A stretch of 64,000 nucleotides of DNA, from contig JADJWY010000001.1 of NCBI GenBank assembly GCA_016716085.1, positions 248,001 through 312,000 on the forward strand, in the 5' to 3' direction. The stretch's first letter is position 1; every line of letters begins with the position of its first letter. A model generated the notes under the pieces. The model was given only the letters and a program-made list of their open reading frames with translations, searched no databases and was not told the DNA's origin. Position numbers and translations under genes: made by a program. Below, one piece after another: positions 8,042 to 16,604 of the stretch. Source of the DNA: Hahellaceae bacterium. GTDB lineage: Bacteria > Pseudomonadota > Gammaproteobacteria > Pseudomonadales > Oleiphilaceae.

Positions 8042-8698
8042 TTACCCACCTTCCTTGGCTTGCTGAATATCGAACACAACTCCAATTTTTTGCGCCTCTC
8101 GTTGCCGCATGGTTTGCCGCTGATCAGCATCGATAACCATCGCGTCAATGATTTCGGACTGCAGCAACTGAGCCTGCCCGACATCCAGATCCTCAGCGGC
8201 CACGCGCGCTGGAATTGACTCAAGAATAACGCTGGCAACCCGATCGGTCAGTGCAGGAGGCGCGATTGAGTGATTTTGCTGCCACCAATCGACCTGTTTG
8301 TTGAAGCGTAGATTATTCACCAGATTAACCAATTGCTGCTCGGAATTGTCGCGTGAAGCAGCGACTTGTTTCAACACCGACCATTCCAGCGGCGAAACAA
8401 AGTCTGGGCGGCTCCGCAGTGGGGCCGTAACAACGCTGAGCCCCTGCTCTGTCACCGCCGCTTCATTCGCGACTTTTTGCATTCTGTTGATGTCATCCTG
8501 GCTTAATTGCTCAAACGAGGTGACGTCGTTTTCACGCTCAGAGTTGCCAGAGACTGAACTCGCCGACTGGGGTAACGCGGAGGCTTCCGGCTGTGTATCA
8601 TCCCGCGCCTGGGTCATCAGGACAACTGCAATAACAGCAAGAACAAACAGTCCAGCGGCGAACCGCCCGACTGTACTGCTCGAAAAAAAACTAAACAT
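8042..8698 (-). CDS. Membrane-anchored periplasmic protein downstream of the lipase, unknown family
   Basis: 218 residues with one N-terminal transmembrane helix (about residues 10-28, VGRFAAGLFVLAVIAVVLM), then a polar Ser/Gln-rich linker and a helical domain with PDFVSPLEWSVLKQVA and repeated Gln/Glu/Arg helices. The topology (single anchor plus helical periplasmic domain) resembles lipase foldases, but the foldase signature RxxFDYxLSALGE is absent. It starts 71 bases after the lipase gene on the same strand with a good AGGAG site. A role in lipase folding or secretion is possible but unproven. Confidence 0.65.
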   Translation of the reverse strand: MFSFFSSSTVGRFAAGLFVLAVIAVVLMTQARDDTQPEASALPQSASSVSGNSERENDVTSFEQLSQDDINRMQKVANEAAVTEQGLSVVTAPLRSRPDFVSPLEWSVLKQVAASRDNSEQQLVNLVNNLRFNKQVDWWQQNHSIAPPALTDRVASVILESIPARVAAEDLDVGQAQLLQSEIIDAMVIDADQRQTMRQREAQKIGVVFDIQQAKEGG

Positions 8699-8769
8699 AG
8701 ACCGTCTCCTGACAGCATCGATGGCTCATTGGCATTCTGTCCGATGGCCATCGACTCATCCTCAACCCG

Positions 8770-10587
8770 TTAATTATGCTTCGGTGCCGGGGGCGACACA
8801 TTAAAGCGGTAGGCTTGCCCTGGACCTGACATCAAGGTCGTGAAGAGGCCATTGAACAACCCACAGTTTTTCATCCTGGGAAAGCTCGTCACACCAGCAA
8901 AGGTCAGGTTTCCATTACCCAGCGAGGAAATAGGCCCCTCAAACACCAACGGAAAGGCCACGGACGTTTCTGTCTGGCACCCAAACGGTATCTGGAGGAA
9001 GGAGATTCCTGCCGATTTCACCGTAATGTTTGCATAAGCGTTTCCGTCGATGTGCAAAACACCGTCATGATCCAGTTGGACGTCGCCTGACGCGGCCTGA
9101 GTTGGCTTGACTGACAACTTCACATCAAGAGGCAACAGGATATTCAGTTTTGTCGTAAAATCAGGCACGTTGAGCGTACCAGAAAGCGCTTCAACGGTCA
9201 TATCCGTTTCTGCACTGAAATTAGATGCATCAGGCAGGTCGACCGTTTGCTTGAGCGTTTTGAGTGTCATAGCGGCGTCCAGCGGCCACTCGTTCATGGA
9301 CACGATAAAATTGCCACCCCCTGGGTTGGCCGTCGACTGGGGTTTGGGTTTCTGAGTACTGCAACTGTCAGTGACCGGTATTCCGTTAAAGCGTTCGTCC
9401 AACCAGCCCAGAACATAGGGTGCGGCCTGAAATTGGGTGACAATATGTTCACTGGGATACAGGTCAAAGGTCACTTTCCCACCGAGGCGACAATACTGGG
9501 TTTTCAAATCATAATTCTGCCCCAGAGGAATAAATTCATCGGCCTGACCATGATAGAGGTAGAGCGGCACCTGCATTTTTTCGCGTCCCATCGCCTGTGC
9601 CTCTACAATGCCCTGGGCCTGAGGCAATTCATACAGCAGCGTTTCAAGACTGCGATTACCCATGGTGTAGCGTGACAAGTCATCATTCATGAACTCGAAT
9701 AAGGACTCGAACACGCATTGATTCGCGGTAGTGGCTAATGCGGCCTCGCCTGCGGAATTGACCTCACTCATCAGCGGCAGTTCAGCAGGGTATTGTTGGC
9801 TCAACCCTAAGATCGCATTCAGCATGAACGATGCGCCTGTGCTGCCATTCAGGTAACCGGCAGTGGCCAACAAATTCGCCGGGGTTCCACCTGAAGCCAC
9901 GCCAACCAGATTCAGTTGTGGCGCATAATGGGGCTGTATTTCCCCCGCCCAGGCTGCGGTTTGCCCCCCTTGAGAATATCCCCAAATGGCCACTTTCGCG
10001 CTCGCGTCAATCGCACCCGGTATCGCTGTGGCAGCCGCGACGATATCCAGTGCGGCATGAGCCTGTGATTGCCCTACCATATAGGCGGGAAGTGAACTGC
10101 CATTGGTGTAGCCAGGGTTATCCGTTATCAATACCGCATACCCCTTCGAAATCGCAGCACGAATATTGGCCGCCTCATAATCGGTTCCGGCTGCCAACTG
10201 TTGAGAAGGCGCGCACCGTTGGGCGAGGCCATGCGTACCGACAGCATAGGTAATAACTGGGCGCTTCCCCCCACCCGTCCAGGCGTTAGACGGAACAATC
10301 ACTGTACCCGAGACCACGTTCGGTTCACCCAGAGCATCCGTTGAGTGATACAGCACGTTCCAAGCGTTAAAAGCCGGCGTATTCTCACTCAAGTCCAGAG
10401 CCGCTTCCCGATACCAGATCAGCTCACCATGCGAAGCCGGTAAGTTCGTAGGCGGGGTATAGAAATCCTGGCCATCCGGGCCAAGAATTGCACTTGCCTC
10501 TGCCAATATAGGCAATCCTGACATTAGCAATCCTGCCGCCAGGCATAACGTAGAACTCTTTAATTTTAATATTGTTTGGTGAGCCAT
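8770..10587 (-). CDS. Secreted lipase, LIP family (alpha/beta hydrolase) with extra C-terminal domain
   Basis: 605 residues from ATG 10587, chosen because GGAG lies just upstream and a signal peptide (KLKSSTLCLAAGLLMSG, cleaved near AEASA) follows. The catalytic pattern of secretory lipases (PF03583-type) is present: nucleophile elbow WGYSQGGQTAAW, acid in YHGQADEFIPL, and the histidine in YPSEHIVTQF. After about residue 410 (CSTQKPKPQST linker) comes a ~190-residue beta-rich domain I do not recognise. The reaction is ester hydrolysis of acylglycerols outside the cell. It is divergent from an AraC regulator and followed by the membrane-anchored partner gene. Confidence 0.88.
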   Translation of the reverse strand: MAHQTILKLKSSTLCLAAGLLMSGLPILAEASAILGPDGQDFYTPPTNLPASHGELIWYREAALDLSENTPAFNAWNVLYHSTDALGEPNVVSGTVIVPSNAWTGGGKRPVITYAVGTHGLAQRCAPSQQLAAGTDYEAANIRAAISKGYAVLITDNPGYTNGSSLPAYMVGQSQAHAALDIVAAATAIPGAIDASAKVAIWGYSQGGQTAAWAGEIQPHYAPQLNLVGVASGGTPANLLATAGYLNGSTGASFMLNAILGLSQQYPAELPLMSEVNSAGEAALATTANQCVFESLFEFMNDDLSRYTMGNRSLETLLYELPQAQGIVEAQAMGREKMQVPLYLYHGQADEFIPLGQNYDLKTQYCRLGGKVTFDLYPSEHIVTQFQAAPYVLGWLDERFNGIPVTDSCSTQKPKPQSTANPGGGNFIVSMNEWPLDAAMTLKTLKQTVDLPDASNFSAETDMTVEALSGTLNVPDFTTKLNILLPLDVKLSVKPTQAASGDVQLDHDGVLHIDGNAYANITVKSAGISFLQIPFGCQTETSVAFPLVFEGPISSLGNGNLTFAGVTSFPRMKNCGLFNGLFTTLMSGPGQAYRFNVSPPAPKHN

Positions 10588-10746
10588 TTCACTCCACTCC
10601 ATGTCAGCCACTGTTATCATTTTTTTAAGCCTGGTTTGGAAAAACCTGAGCCTGCACCCAGTGTGACGGGCACAGGTTGGAATCTCTTGTATTTGCAGGT
10701 CAAATAATCAAAGCGACTGGCGGAAGCTTACAAACCTATTTCACAC

Positions 10747-11805
10747 ATGCAGCGTGATACAGTCCGCACTTTCAGGTGGTGCAACGGCATGGATAGAACA
10801 ACAGCCTTCATACAACCCGGTTATATCGATGAAATTATCGCGGTCATTGAGCAACTCGTTGATGACGCTGCAATGCCGGCTATCGACCTTAAGCAGGAAT
10901 TAGCACGCCAAAAACGGCATACGACGCCCCTTTCAATCAACGAGGCCAATCGCTTTCTGAGTCTGGCTTATGAGCAACTCGCAATGCCTCATTTGGGACT
11001 AGTGATTGGTACGCGCTGGAGTCTGATGTGTCACGGCCTTGCATCCATGGCGGCCATGACTCAGGAAACCTATGGCGGTAGTCTCGCGATTGCGTCCCGC
11101 CTGTGTGACCAGTTGTTTCCAGCCCTCTCCATGGAGCTGTCCACTCAAAAGGATGTGCTTGAACTCAGAATTACCGAAAACCTCTCCCTGGCACCCCACA
11201 CACGCTTTTATATCGAGGCCATACACAGTAATTTCTACAACATTTTGCACTACTTGCTGGGTCCCGACGTTGAACCGGCTTATCTGGGTTTTTCCTACAG
11301 CGCTCCGAGCTATGATCATTATTACAAGCGGGTCTTTCGCTGTCCGCTTCGGTTTAACCACGAAAATATTTTTGCAGTGAATCTCGCAACAGCGAAACGC
11401 CCCCTATTGTTAGCCAACATCCAAGCGGCACATCTGGCCGAAAAAACCATCATGGAAAGTCAGCCTGGCCGAAATGAGAACACCCTGATTCGGGACCTTC
11501 GCAAGTTATTTCAATCGCGGGGCCCCTTCCCCGACCTCACAATGGCCGCCCAAAATCTGGGCATAAATGCCCGAACTCTGCATCGTCGGCTTCAAAGCCT
11601 GGGAACAAATTACCTCAACGAAGTGGAAAACTACCGTAAAGAAAGGGCCTGTGAATTACTCAGCCATCGCCAACTACCCATCACCGAAATTGCCTTGCAA
11701 CTCGGCTATTTTGATTCGGCAGCCTTCAGTAAAGCCTTCAAGAAATGGACCGGGGAGTCGCCGCGGAGTTATCAAAAGCGTCTGGTAGCTGATATATGTG
11801 AGTGA
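10747..11805 (+). CDS. AraC-family transcriptional regulator (OruR/ArgR-like, arabinose-binding-type N domain)
   Basis: 352 residues. The N-terminal ~200 residues match the effector domain of OruR-type regulators (FLSLAYEQLAMPHLGLVIG, YGLASM-like block). The C-terminal AraC domain holds both helix-turn-helices: LTMAAQNLGINARTLHRRLQ and ITEIALQLGYFDSAAFSKAF, ending PRSYQKR. It is divergent from the lipase gene across ~160 bases, so lipase control is the simplest guess. An alternative start is ATG 10789 (MDRTTAFIQPGY), close to the usual family N terminus; neither has a strong ribosome site. Confidence 0.92.
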   Translation: MQRDTVRTFRWCNGMDRTTAFIQPGYIDEIIAVIEQLVDDAAMPAIDLKQELARQKRHTTPLSINEANRFLSLAYEQLAMPHLGLVIGTRWSLMCHGLASMAAMTQETYGGSLAIASRLCDQLFPALSMELSTQKDVLELRITENLSLAPHTRFYIEAIHSNFYNILHYLLGPDVEPAYLGFSYSAPSYDHYYKRVFRCPLRFNHENIFAVNLATAKRPLLLANIQAAHLAEKTIMESQPGRNENTLIRDLRKLFQSRGPFPDLTMAAQNLGINARTLHRRLQSLGTNYLNEVENYRKERACELLSHRQLPITEIALQLGYFDSAAFSKAFKKWTGESPRSYQKRLVADICE

Positions 11806-11869
11806 GCAACGGTAGACTCATCTAACCGTGCCGTTTATTCTTCCCAATCTAGACTGATTTGGAGTGACC

Positions 11870-12262
11870 ATGCTGGATTATTTTGCCCTGGGCTTACTGG
11901 TTTTTGTGGGGGTGGTGCTGTTTTATGGCATTATCGTAATCCACGACATTCCATATGAAATCGCCAAGCATCGTAATCACCCGCAGCAGGATGCCATCCA
12001 TGTCGCGGGCTGGGTCAGCTTGCTAACACTGCACATTTTATGGCCCTTTCTATGGATCTGGGCCACGTTGTATCGGGAGGATCGAGGTTGGGGGTTCAGC
12101 CAAAATGCTGCGCTCCCAAGCGCCAACCAACCTGACCCGATGCCCCTTCAAAATGAGCTCAATGAATTAAGAGGCCAATTGGAAGAGTTGTCCGACTTGC
12201 GCAGCCGGGTGGCAGCACTGGAACACACCGCCATGATTGCTCAAGCAAAAGGAGGTGAATAA
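11870..12262 (+). CDS. DUF3302 inner-membrane protein (YiaW/YibI-like)
   Basis: About 130 residues from ATG 11870, with GGAG five bases upstream; a GTG two codons earlier overlaps that site and is unlikely. There are two membrane helices (DYFALGLLVFVGVVLFYGIIVI and VSLLTLHILWPFLWIWATLY) with the family motif HDIPYEIAKHRNHPQQDAIH between them, then a coiled-coil-like tail (LNELRGQLEELSDLRSRVAALE). In E. coli the paralogues sit next to HlyD-like genes yiaV and yibH, and the same pairing is seen here with no gap before the next gene. Confidence 0.9.
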   Translation: MLDYFALGLLVFVGVVLFYGIIVIHDIPYEIAKHRNHPQQDAIHVAGWVSLLTLHILWPFLWIWATLYREDRGWGFSQNAALPSANQPDPMPLQNELNELRGQLEELSDLRSRVAALEHTAMIAQAKGGE

Positions 12263-13222
12263 ATGGATCTGCTGTTAATTCTCACCTATACCGCACTGTG
12301 CGTTTTTATCTTCAAGGTTTTCAGGATTCCCCTTAACAAGTGGTCCGTACCAACCGCCGTGCTGGGCGGCGTTCTGTTGATTGGCGCGTTGATTTTCACG
12401 ATGAACTACAACCACCCTTATTCCGAACTCAGCCGAGAGTACTTTGTGACGACGCCCATCGTCGCCCCTGTCGGCGGAATAGTGGTAGAGGTTCCAGTCC
12501 AGCAGGGACAGACGATTGAAAAAGGCGATGTGCTGTTTAAGGTCGACCCAGTGCCTTACCAGAATCGCGTTGCCTCATTGAAAGCTCAATTGAAATCGGC
12601 CGAAATGGACCTGGATCGTGCTCGCCAACTCATGACAAAAGGCGCTGCAGCGCGACGCGACCTGGATCTCGCTCAGGCACAGGTAGATCGTCTGAAGCCA
12701 GAATTGGCAAATGCGCTTTATGATCTGGAACGCACAACAGTGACCGCTCCCTCACGCGGGCGGGTCGCACAATTGATTGCCCGCCCAGGCTTGATGGCCT
12801 CCACCATGCCCCTACGTCCCCTGATGGTGTTTGTACCGCAGGAATCACACCATTTGGTTGCCTGGTTCCGTCAGAACAGCTTGTTGCGTCTGGTGCCTGG
12901 CGATGAGGCTGAGGTGACCTTTGATGGCATTCCCGGCGAAGTCTTCAGCGCTACCGTACTCTCCGTGGCACCTGTCATTGCCGAGGGACAGCTGCAGGCC
13001 AGTGGCAATCTGATCACGGCAACCGGTAATCAAATACCGGGGCGAATCCCCGTCATAATCAACATCACGGATGAAAAGTTTGCTGCGTATGCCAATCAAG
13101 TCCCCGGTGGCGCCTTCGGTCAGGCGGCCGTCTACAGCGAGCATTTTCACCATGTCGCCGTCATGCGGAAAATTCTGCTACGCATGGCCGCGTGGATGAA
13201 TTACCTATTTCCGTTTCACTGA
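12263..13222 (+). CDS. HlyD/membrane-fusion-type periplasmic adaptor (YiaV/YibH-like)
   Basis: 319 residues: N-terminal hydrophobic helix pair (residues ~5-55), then a biotinyl-lipoyl-like half (VTTPIVAPVGGIVVEVPVQQGQTIEKGDVLFKVD shows the pattern), a short coiled-coil hairpin (AQLKSAEMDLDRARQLM) and the beta-barrel domain (HHLVAWFRQNSLLRLVPGDEAEV). Such adaptors span the periplasm in efflux systems, but no RND, MFS or outer-membrane channel gene is adjacent. The ATG directly follows the DUF3302 stop and has a near-perfect AAAGGAGGTGA site, so the two subunits are tightly coupled. Confidence 0.9.
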   Translation: MDLLLILTYTALCVFIFKVFRIPLNKWSVPTAVLGGVLLIGALIFTMNYNHPYSELSREYFVTTPIVAPVGGIVVEVPVQQGQTIEKGDVLFKVDPVPYQNRVASLKAQLKSAEMDLDRARQLMTKGAAARRDLDLAQAQVDRLKPELANALYDLERTTVTAPSRGRVAQLIARPGLMASTMPLRPLMVFVPQESHHLVAWFRQNSLLRLVPGDEAEVTFDGIPGEVFSATVLSVAPVIAEGQLQASGNLITATGNQIPGRIPVIINITDEKFAAYANQVPGGAFGQAAVYSEHFHHVAVMRKILLRMAAWMNYLFPFH

Positions 13223-13251
13223 GACACTTGAGACGTTAAGCCATTCGTTAA

Positions 13252-13280
13252 CGGTCGGGCAAGGGTTGCCCGATCCGTTT
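13252..13280 (+). terminator. Hairpin after the DUF3302/HlyD operon, probable terminator
   Basis: Perfect 8-base stem TCGGGCAA / TTGCCCGA with a GGG loop (13255-13273), 33 bases after the stop codon, followed by only a short T run (CCGTTTC). It is a plausible but weak intrinsic terminator. Confidence 0.45.
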
Positions 13281-13431
13281 CAAAGCGCCCCTTTTAAACT
13301 CGCGCGAAGGACTGCACACCCGACGGAACCTGCCTTAAGCGATGCCCGCGTTGGTATCTATCAAAGATGGCGCGCTCCCGTCACATCGTTTAAAATGAAC
13401 GAATCGAACGATATTTGGGAGAATAAATTTT

Positions 13432-13692
13432 ATGGAAGCGCTCTCGGCTAACGACGCAAAAACACAGTTTGGGGACATGCTTCTGAAAGCTCAGCGTGCC
13501 CCGATTCAAATTAACAAAAATGGAAAGCCCGTTGCTGTCGTTATATCCATGGAGGAATACGAAAGTATTGAGGCGTTGAAGCTTCGATTTCTACAAACCA
13601 GAGCCATTCAGGCCAAGGTGGATATCGAATCCGGAAATATCATAGACGGCGATTCTTTTTTCAATGCCATGGAAAAAGGCTCTTTTGATTAA
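13432..13692 (+). CDS. Phd/YefM-family antitoxin
   Basis: 86 residues with the Phd/YefM N-terminal pattern: SANDAKTQFGDMLLKAQRAP, then NGKPVAVVISMEEYESIEALK. The C-terminal third (residues ~55-86) is the toxin-binding tail. The start at 13432 has GGGAG about 11 bases upstream. Its stop overlaps the next start by one base (TAATG). The partner toxin is interrupted by a nonsense codon, so this is probably an orphaned antitoxin that may still repress its own promoter. Confidence 0.88.
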   Translation: MEALSANDAKTQFGDMLLKAQRAPIQINKNGKPVAVVISMEEYESIEALKLRFLQTRAIQAKVDIESGNIIDGDSFFNAMEKGSFD

Positions 13693-14000
13693 TGCCGAAT
13701 TATCAATTAACTCCCGATGCCCAATCTGACATTATTGAAATGCGTCGTTATACAGACAAACAGTAGGGTAAGGCACAATCAGACAAGTATTTATCCGAAC
13801 TTCGAAAAAAACTTCAACTGCTGGCTGAAACACCTTCTATGGGAAAACCAAGACCTGATGTAGGAGAAGCTGTTATGAGTTTACCGTACGTCAGCCACGT
13901 TATTTATTATATTGTTCATCAACAACAGCCGGTCGTGTTTGGCGTATTGCACAAACGCATGGTGCCACTGAATCATCTATCTGCGCGAGAAGTGGTTTAA
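13692..14000 (+). pseudogene. ParE-family toxin with in-frame amber stop at codon 25
   Basis: The frame begins MPNYQLTPDAQSDIIEMRRY and continues after TAG (13764-13766) as GKAQSDKYLSELRKKLQLLA, PSMGKPRPDVG, VIYYIVHQQQPVVFGVLHKR to a stop at 13998-14000, 102 residues in all. The TAG replaces the tryptophan of the usual ParE WGxxQAxxY motif, consistent with one TGG-to-TAG change. Everything downstream is intact, so the event looks recent. It is one base-overlapped with the Phd-type antitoxin. No restart with a good ribosome site is visible. Suppression or a base error would restore the toxin. Confidence 0.85.
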
Positions 14001-14090
14001 TATCGCGGGAAACAAATATCGGCTCGAAAGGGCCTAACCGCGAAGCATCCTGAACCCAGGATCGGAAAACGAAATCGTGAATACTGTTGC

Positions 14091-14948
14091 TCATATTTGC
14101 CGCTTAAATGTATCACAAGCACTCAAAGTTCCCTTGGAAAACCCCTCTCGAAACCAGCGCACCCGCTGTGCAGAGGTGCCATGGGTAAAACTCTCCGGCA
14201 CAACCCGGCCAGATGCCTTACGCTGCAGGCGATCATCCCCTACTGCGGCCGCCGCCGCCAATCCCTCCTCGATATCACCAGCTTCTAAAAGATCCCGGTC
14301 TTTCTGAGCATAGTGTGCCCAGACACCGGCAAAACAGTCTGCCTGCAACTCCTGACGTACAGACAGCGCATTCCCTTCAGAGACACTCACCGACTGCCGT
14401 TTCCTCTGTACCTGAGCAGAGATGCCAAGCAATGTCTGCACATGGTGACCGACTTCGTGGGCAACCACATACGCCTGCGCAAAATCGCCAGGGGCGCCGA
14501 AGCGAGTATCCAGTTCACGGAAAAAACTCAGATCCAGATACACTTTACGGTCGGCCGGACAATAGAAAGGCCCGACAGCTGCATTCGCCTGACCGCACGC
14601 AGACTGAACCTGATCTGAAAATAAAACCAGCCGTGGTTCCTGGTATTGGCGTTGCGCCCTGGCAAAGAGTTGATGCCAGGTATCCTCCGTGTCGCCTAAC
14701 ACGGCTGCGATAAAGCGAGCCTGGGGATCATTCTTTGCCGGCGCCGATGCAGGTGCCGAGACCGTTGAGCCTTCCTCAAGGCCACTCAGAACCGTCAAAA
14801 CCACTTGCGGGTCCACCCCAAAATAAAGCGCAACCAGGATGGCAACAACACTCCCCACACCACCAATACCTGACCGCCTGCCCACTGACAGCCTACGCCC
14901 TCTGCGGTCCTCTATGTTTGAACTCTGACGACTTTTCTCCCAGCGCAT
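14091..14948 (-). CDS. Neutral zinc metallopeptidase (YpfJ / KPN_02809 family)
   Basis: 285 residues. The N terminus is cytoplasmic and basic (MRWEKSRQSSNIEDRRGRR, where the family signature is visible), followed by one membrane helix (GIGGVGSVVAILVALYFG). The catalytic zinc motif is AYVVAHEVGHHVQTLLG at about residues 160-176, with a downstream ELQADCFAGVWAHY that supplies the third ligand. The protease domain is predicted to be periplasmic. Substrates are unknown. It is followed on the same strand... upstream by the acyl-CoA ligase gene, 24 bases away. Confidence 0.92.
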   Translation of the reverse strand: MRWEKSRQSSNIEDRRGRRLSVGRRSGIGGVGSVVAILVALYFGVDPQVVLTVLSGLEEGSTVSAPASAPAKNDPQARFIAAVLGDTEDTWHQLFARAQRQYQEPRLVLFSDQVQSACGQANAAVGPFYCPADRKVYLDLSFFRELDTRFGAPGDFAQAYVVAHEVGHHVQTLLGISAQVQRKRQSVSVSEGNALSVRQELQADCFAGVWAHYAQKDRDLLEAGDIEEGLAAAAAVGDDRLQRKASGRVVPESFTHGTSAQRVRWFREGFSKGTLSACDTFKRQI

Positions 14949-14972
14949 AACAACACCTATCCAACAAGTAAA

Positions 14973-16583
14973 CTATTCGAGCACAGTTGCAAGGACGCCC
15001 CGTCGCAACACCTTGCCATTTCGGGTACGCGGAAAATCTGCCAGGAAATAGACCTTGCGCGGCATCTTATAACGCGCTAAATGTTCGGCACAAAAAGCCA
15101 GCACATCCGCCTCGCTCATCTTGCTTCCTGTCTCCCTGATAATACAGGCAACAATCAGTGTTTTATCATCACCGACGGTTTCCGGCACGACCACGCAGTC
15201 AGCGACGCCGGCAAAGGTTTTCAGGACTCGCTCCACTTCGTGCGGCGAGATTCGATAACCAAAGGAATTAATCAAATCATCCTTACGCCCCAGGAACCAG
15301 AAATAGCCATCCGCGTCGCGTCGGGCATAGTCACCTGTCAGAAAATAGGCGCCCTGACGGGACGCCCGATTTTCATCTTCGCGCTGCCAATAACCCAGAA
15401 ACAACCCTGGGTCACTCTCATGGATGCACAACATTCCCTCTTCTTCGTCTCCCACTGGCTGCAACTGGCGATTCAGCAGGGCGACCTGATGCCCTCGCTG
15501 AGGGCGCCCCGCCGAGCCCGGACGCACCGGAAACGCCCGACTTTGAGATAAATAGTACGAACACTCCGACATACCAATGGCCTCGTAGACCGGCGCGCCA
15601 AACCGTGCCTGCCAGCCCAGCTGCACCTCGTCAGACAGATGTTCACCGGCACACATACAGTGACGAAGTGTCGGTACTTCGCCTGCGTGAAAAACCGTCT
15701 TCTGAAGGATTTGGCGATACAGGGTTGGCACCCCGATGAATATCGTGCACTCATAGCGGCGAATCAATTCAATCCAGGTCTCAGGAGTCGCGTCCCCCTC
15801 ATGAACGACCACCGATTTTCCCTGATAAAGGGGGTCCATCAGCGCCGTCCCCAGTACATAAGTCCAGTTGAATTTGCCGGTGTGCAGAATCCGATCGTCA
15901 TCACCCCGGTAATCGAACCAGTCTGCCGCTGCGGGCAAACGCCCTAACAGTGCGCGGTGAGCATGCAGCACGCCTTTCGGATAACCCGTCGTACCCGAGG
16001 TGTAGACCAGGTAAGCCGGGTCATTGGCAAGGGTGGAAGGCATGGCAGAATCCGAGACTGGGTGCAGAAGAACATCATGCATGGCGTGAAGCGCTATACC
16101 GTCTGCTAGCAGATCAGCGTCAGGTGCCCCAGCCCTCTTCACAATCACCTGGCGCAGATCAGGAACTCGCGCCAGACGAGGCAACAGAAGCCGCAGATCT
16201 GACTCACTGAGAACGGCAACCGACGCGCCGGAATCCTTGAGCAGAAACTCAAGCTCGTCTGGACTCAGCTGTGGCGAGGCGGGCACCGCAATTCCACCGG
16301 CTTTGAGCACACCCAGAAAGGCCACTGGATACTCCAGACAGTTGGGTAAACGGATCAGGACACGCTCACTTTTTTGCATCTCCCTGGCTATGAGAAAAGC
16401 GGCCAGGCGATCTGTCTGCTCATTGAGCTGACGAAAGGTTAGCGATGATTCTCCCTGCGTTGAATCATGGACAATGATCGCTGGCGTATCGGCGCGGAAA
16501 GATTGCGCCCATTGGCGTGTGCAGGCATCGCCAATATTAAAGAATGTCGGCAGTTGCTCAGGCAGGGGATTGGGAAGTGACAT
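14973..16583 (-). CDS. AMP-dependent acyl-CoA ligase (benzoate-CoA ligase / acyl-CoA synthetase-like)
   Basis: 536 residues of the ANL superfamily. The phosphate-binding loop is YTSGTTGYPKGVLHAH (about residues 190-205), the A5 motif region EAIGMSECSYYLSQ, the hinge GDYARRDADGYFWFLGRKDD, and the C-terminal catalytic lysine region PRTRNGKVLRR. The enzyme activates a carboxylic acid as acyl-AMP and then transfers it to CoA. The IGMSECSYY substrate-pocket region resembles aryl- or medium-chain acid ligases, so the exact acid cannot be called. It lies 21 bases downstream of the quinone oxidoreductase gene, in the same operon. Confidence 0.88.
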   Translation of the reverse strand: MSLPNPLPEQLPTFFNIGDACTRQWAQSFRADTPAIIVHDSTQGESSLTFRQLNEQTDRLAAFLIAREMQKSERVLIRLPNCLEYPVAFLGVLKAGGIAVPASPQLSPDELEFLLKDSGASVAVLSESDLRLLLPRLARVPDLRQVIVKRAGAPDADLLADGIALHAMHDVLLHPVSDSAMPSTLANDPAYLVYTSGTTGYPKGVLHAHRALLGRLPAAADWFDYRGDDDRILHTGKFNWTYVLGTALMDPLYQGKSVVVHEGDATPETWIELIRRYECTIFIGVPTLYRQILQKTVFHAGEVPTLRHCMCAGEHLSDEVQLGWQARFGAPVYEAIGMSECSYYLSQSRAFPVRPGSAGRPQRGHQVALLNRQLQPVGDEEEGMLCIHESDPGLFLGYWQREDENRASRQGAYFLTGDYARRDADGYFWFLGRKDDLINSFGYRISPHEVERVLKTFAGVADCVVVPETVGDDKTLIVACIIRETGSKMSEADVLAFCAEHLARYKMPRKVYFLADFPRTRNGKVLRRGVLATVLE

Positions 16584-16604
16584 CGTTTCACAGACTCCTT
16601 TCGA

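Noticed and set aside
13266..13451. Open frame covering the gap before the Phd antitoxin
   Set aside because: It overlaps the promoter and start of the antitoxin, has no ribosome site and no family.
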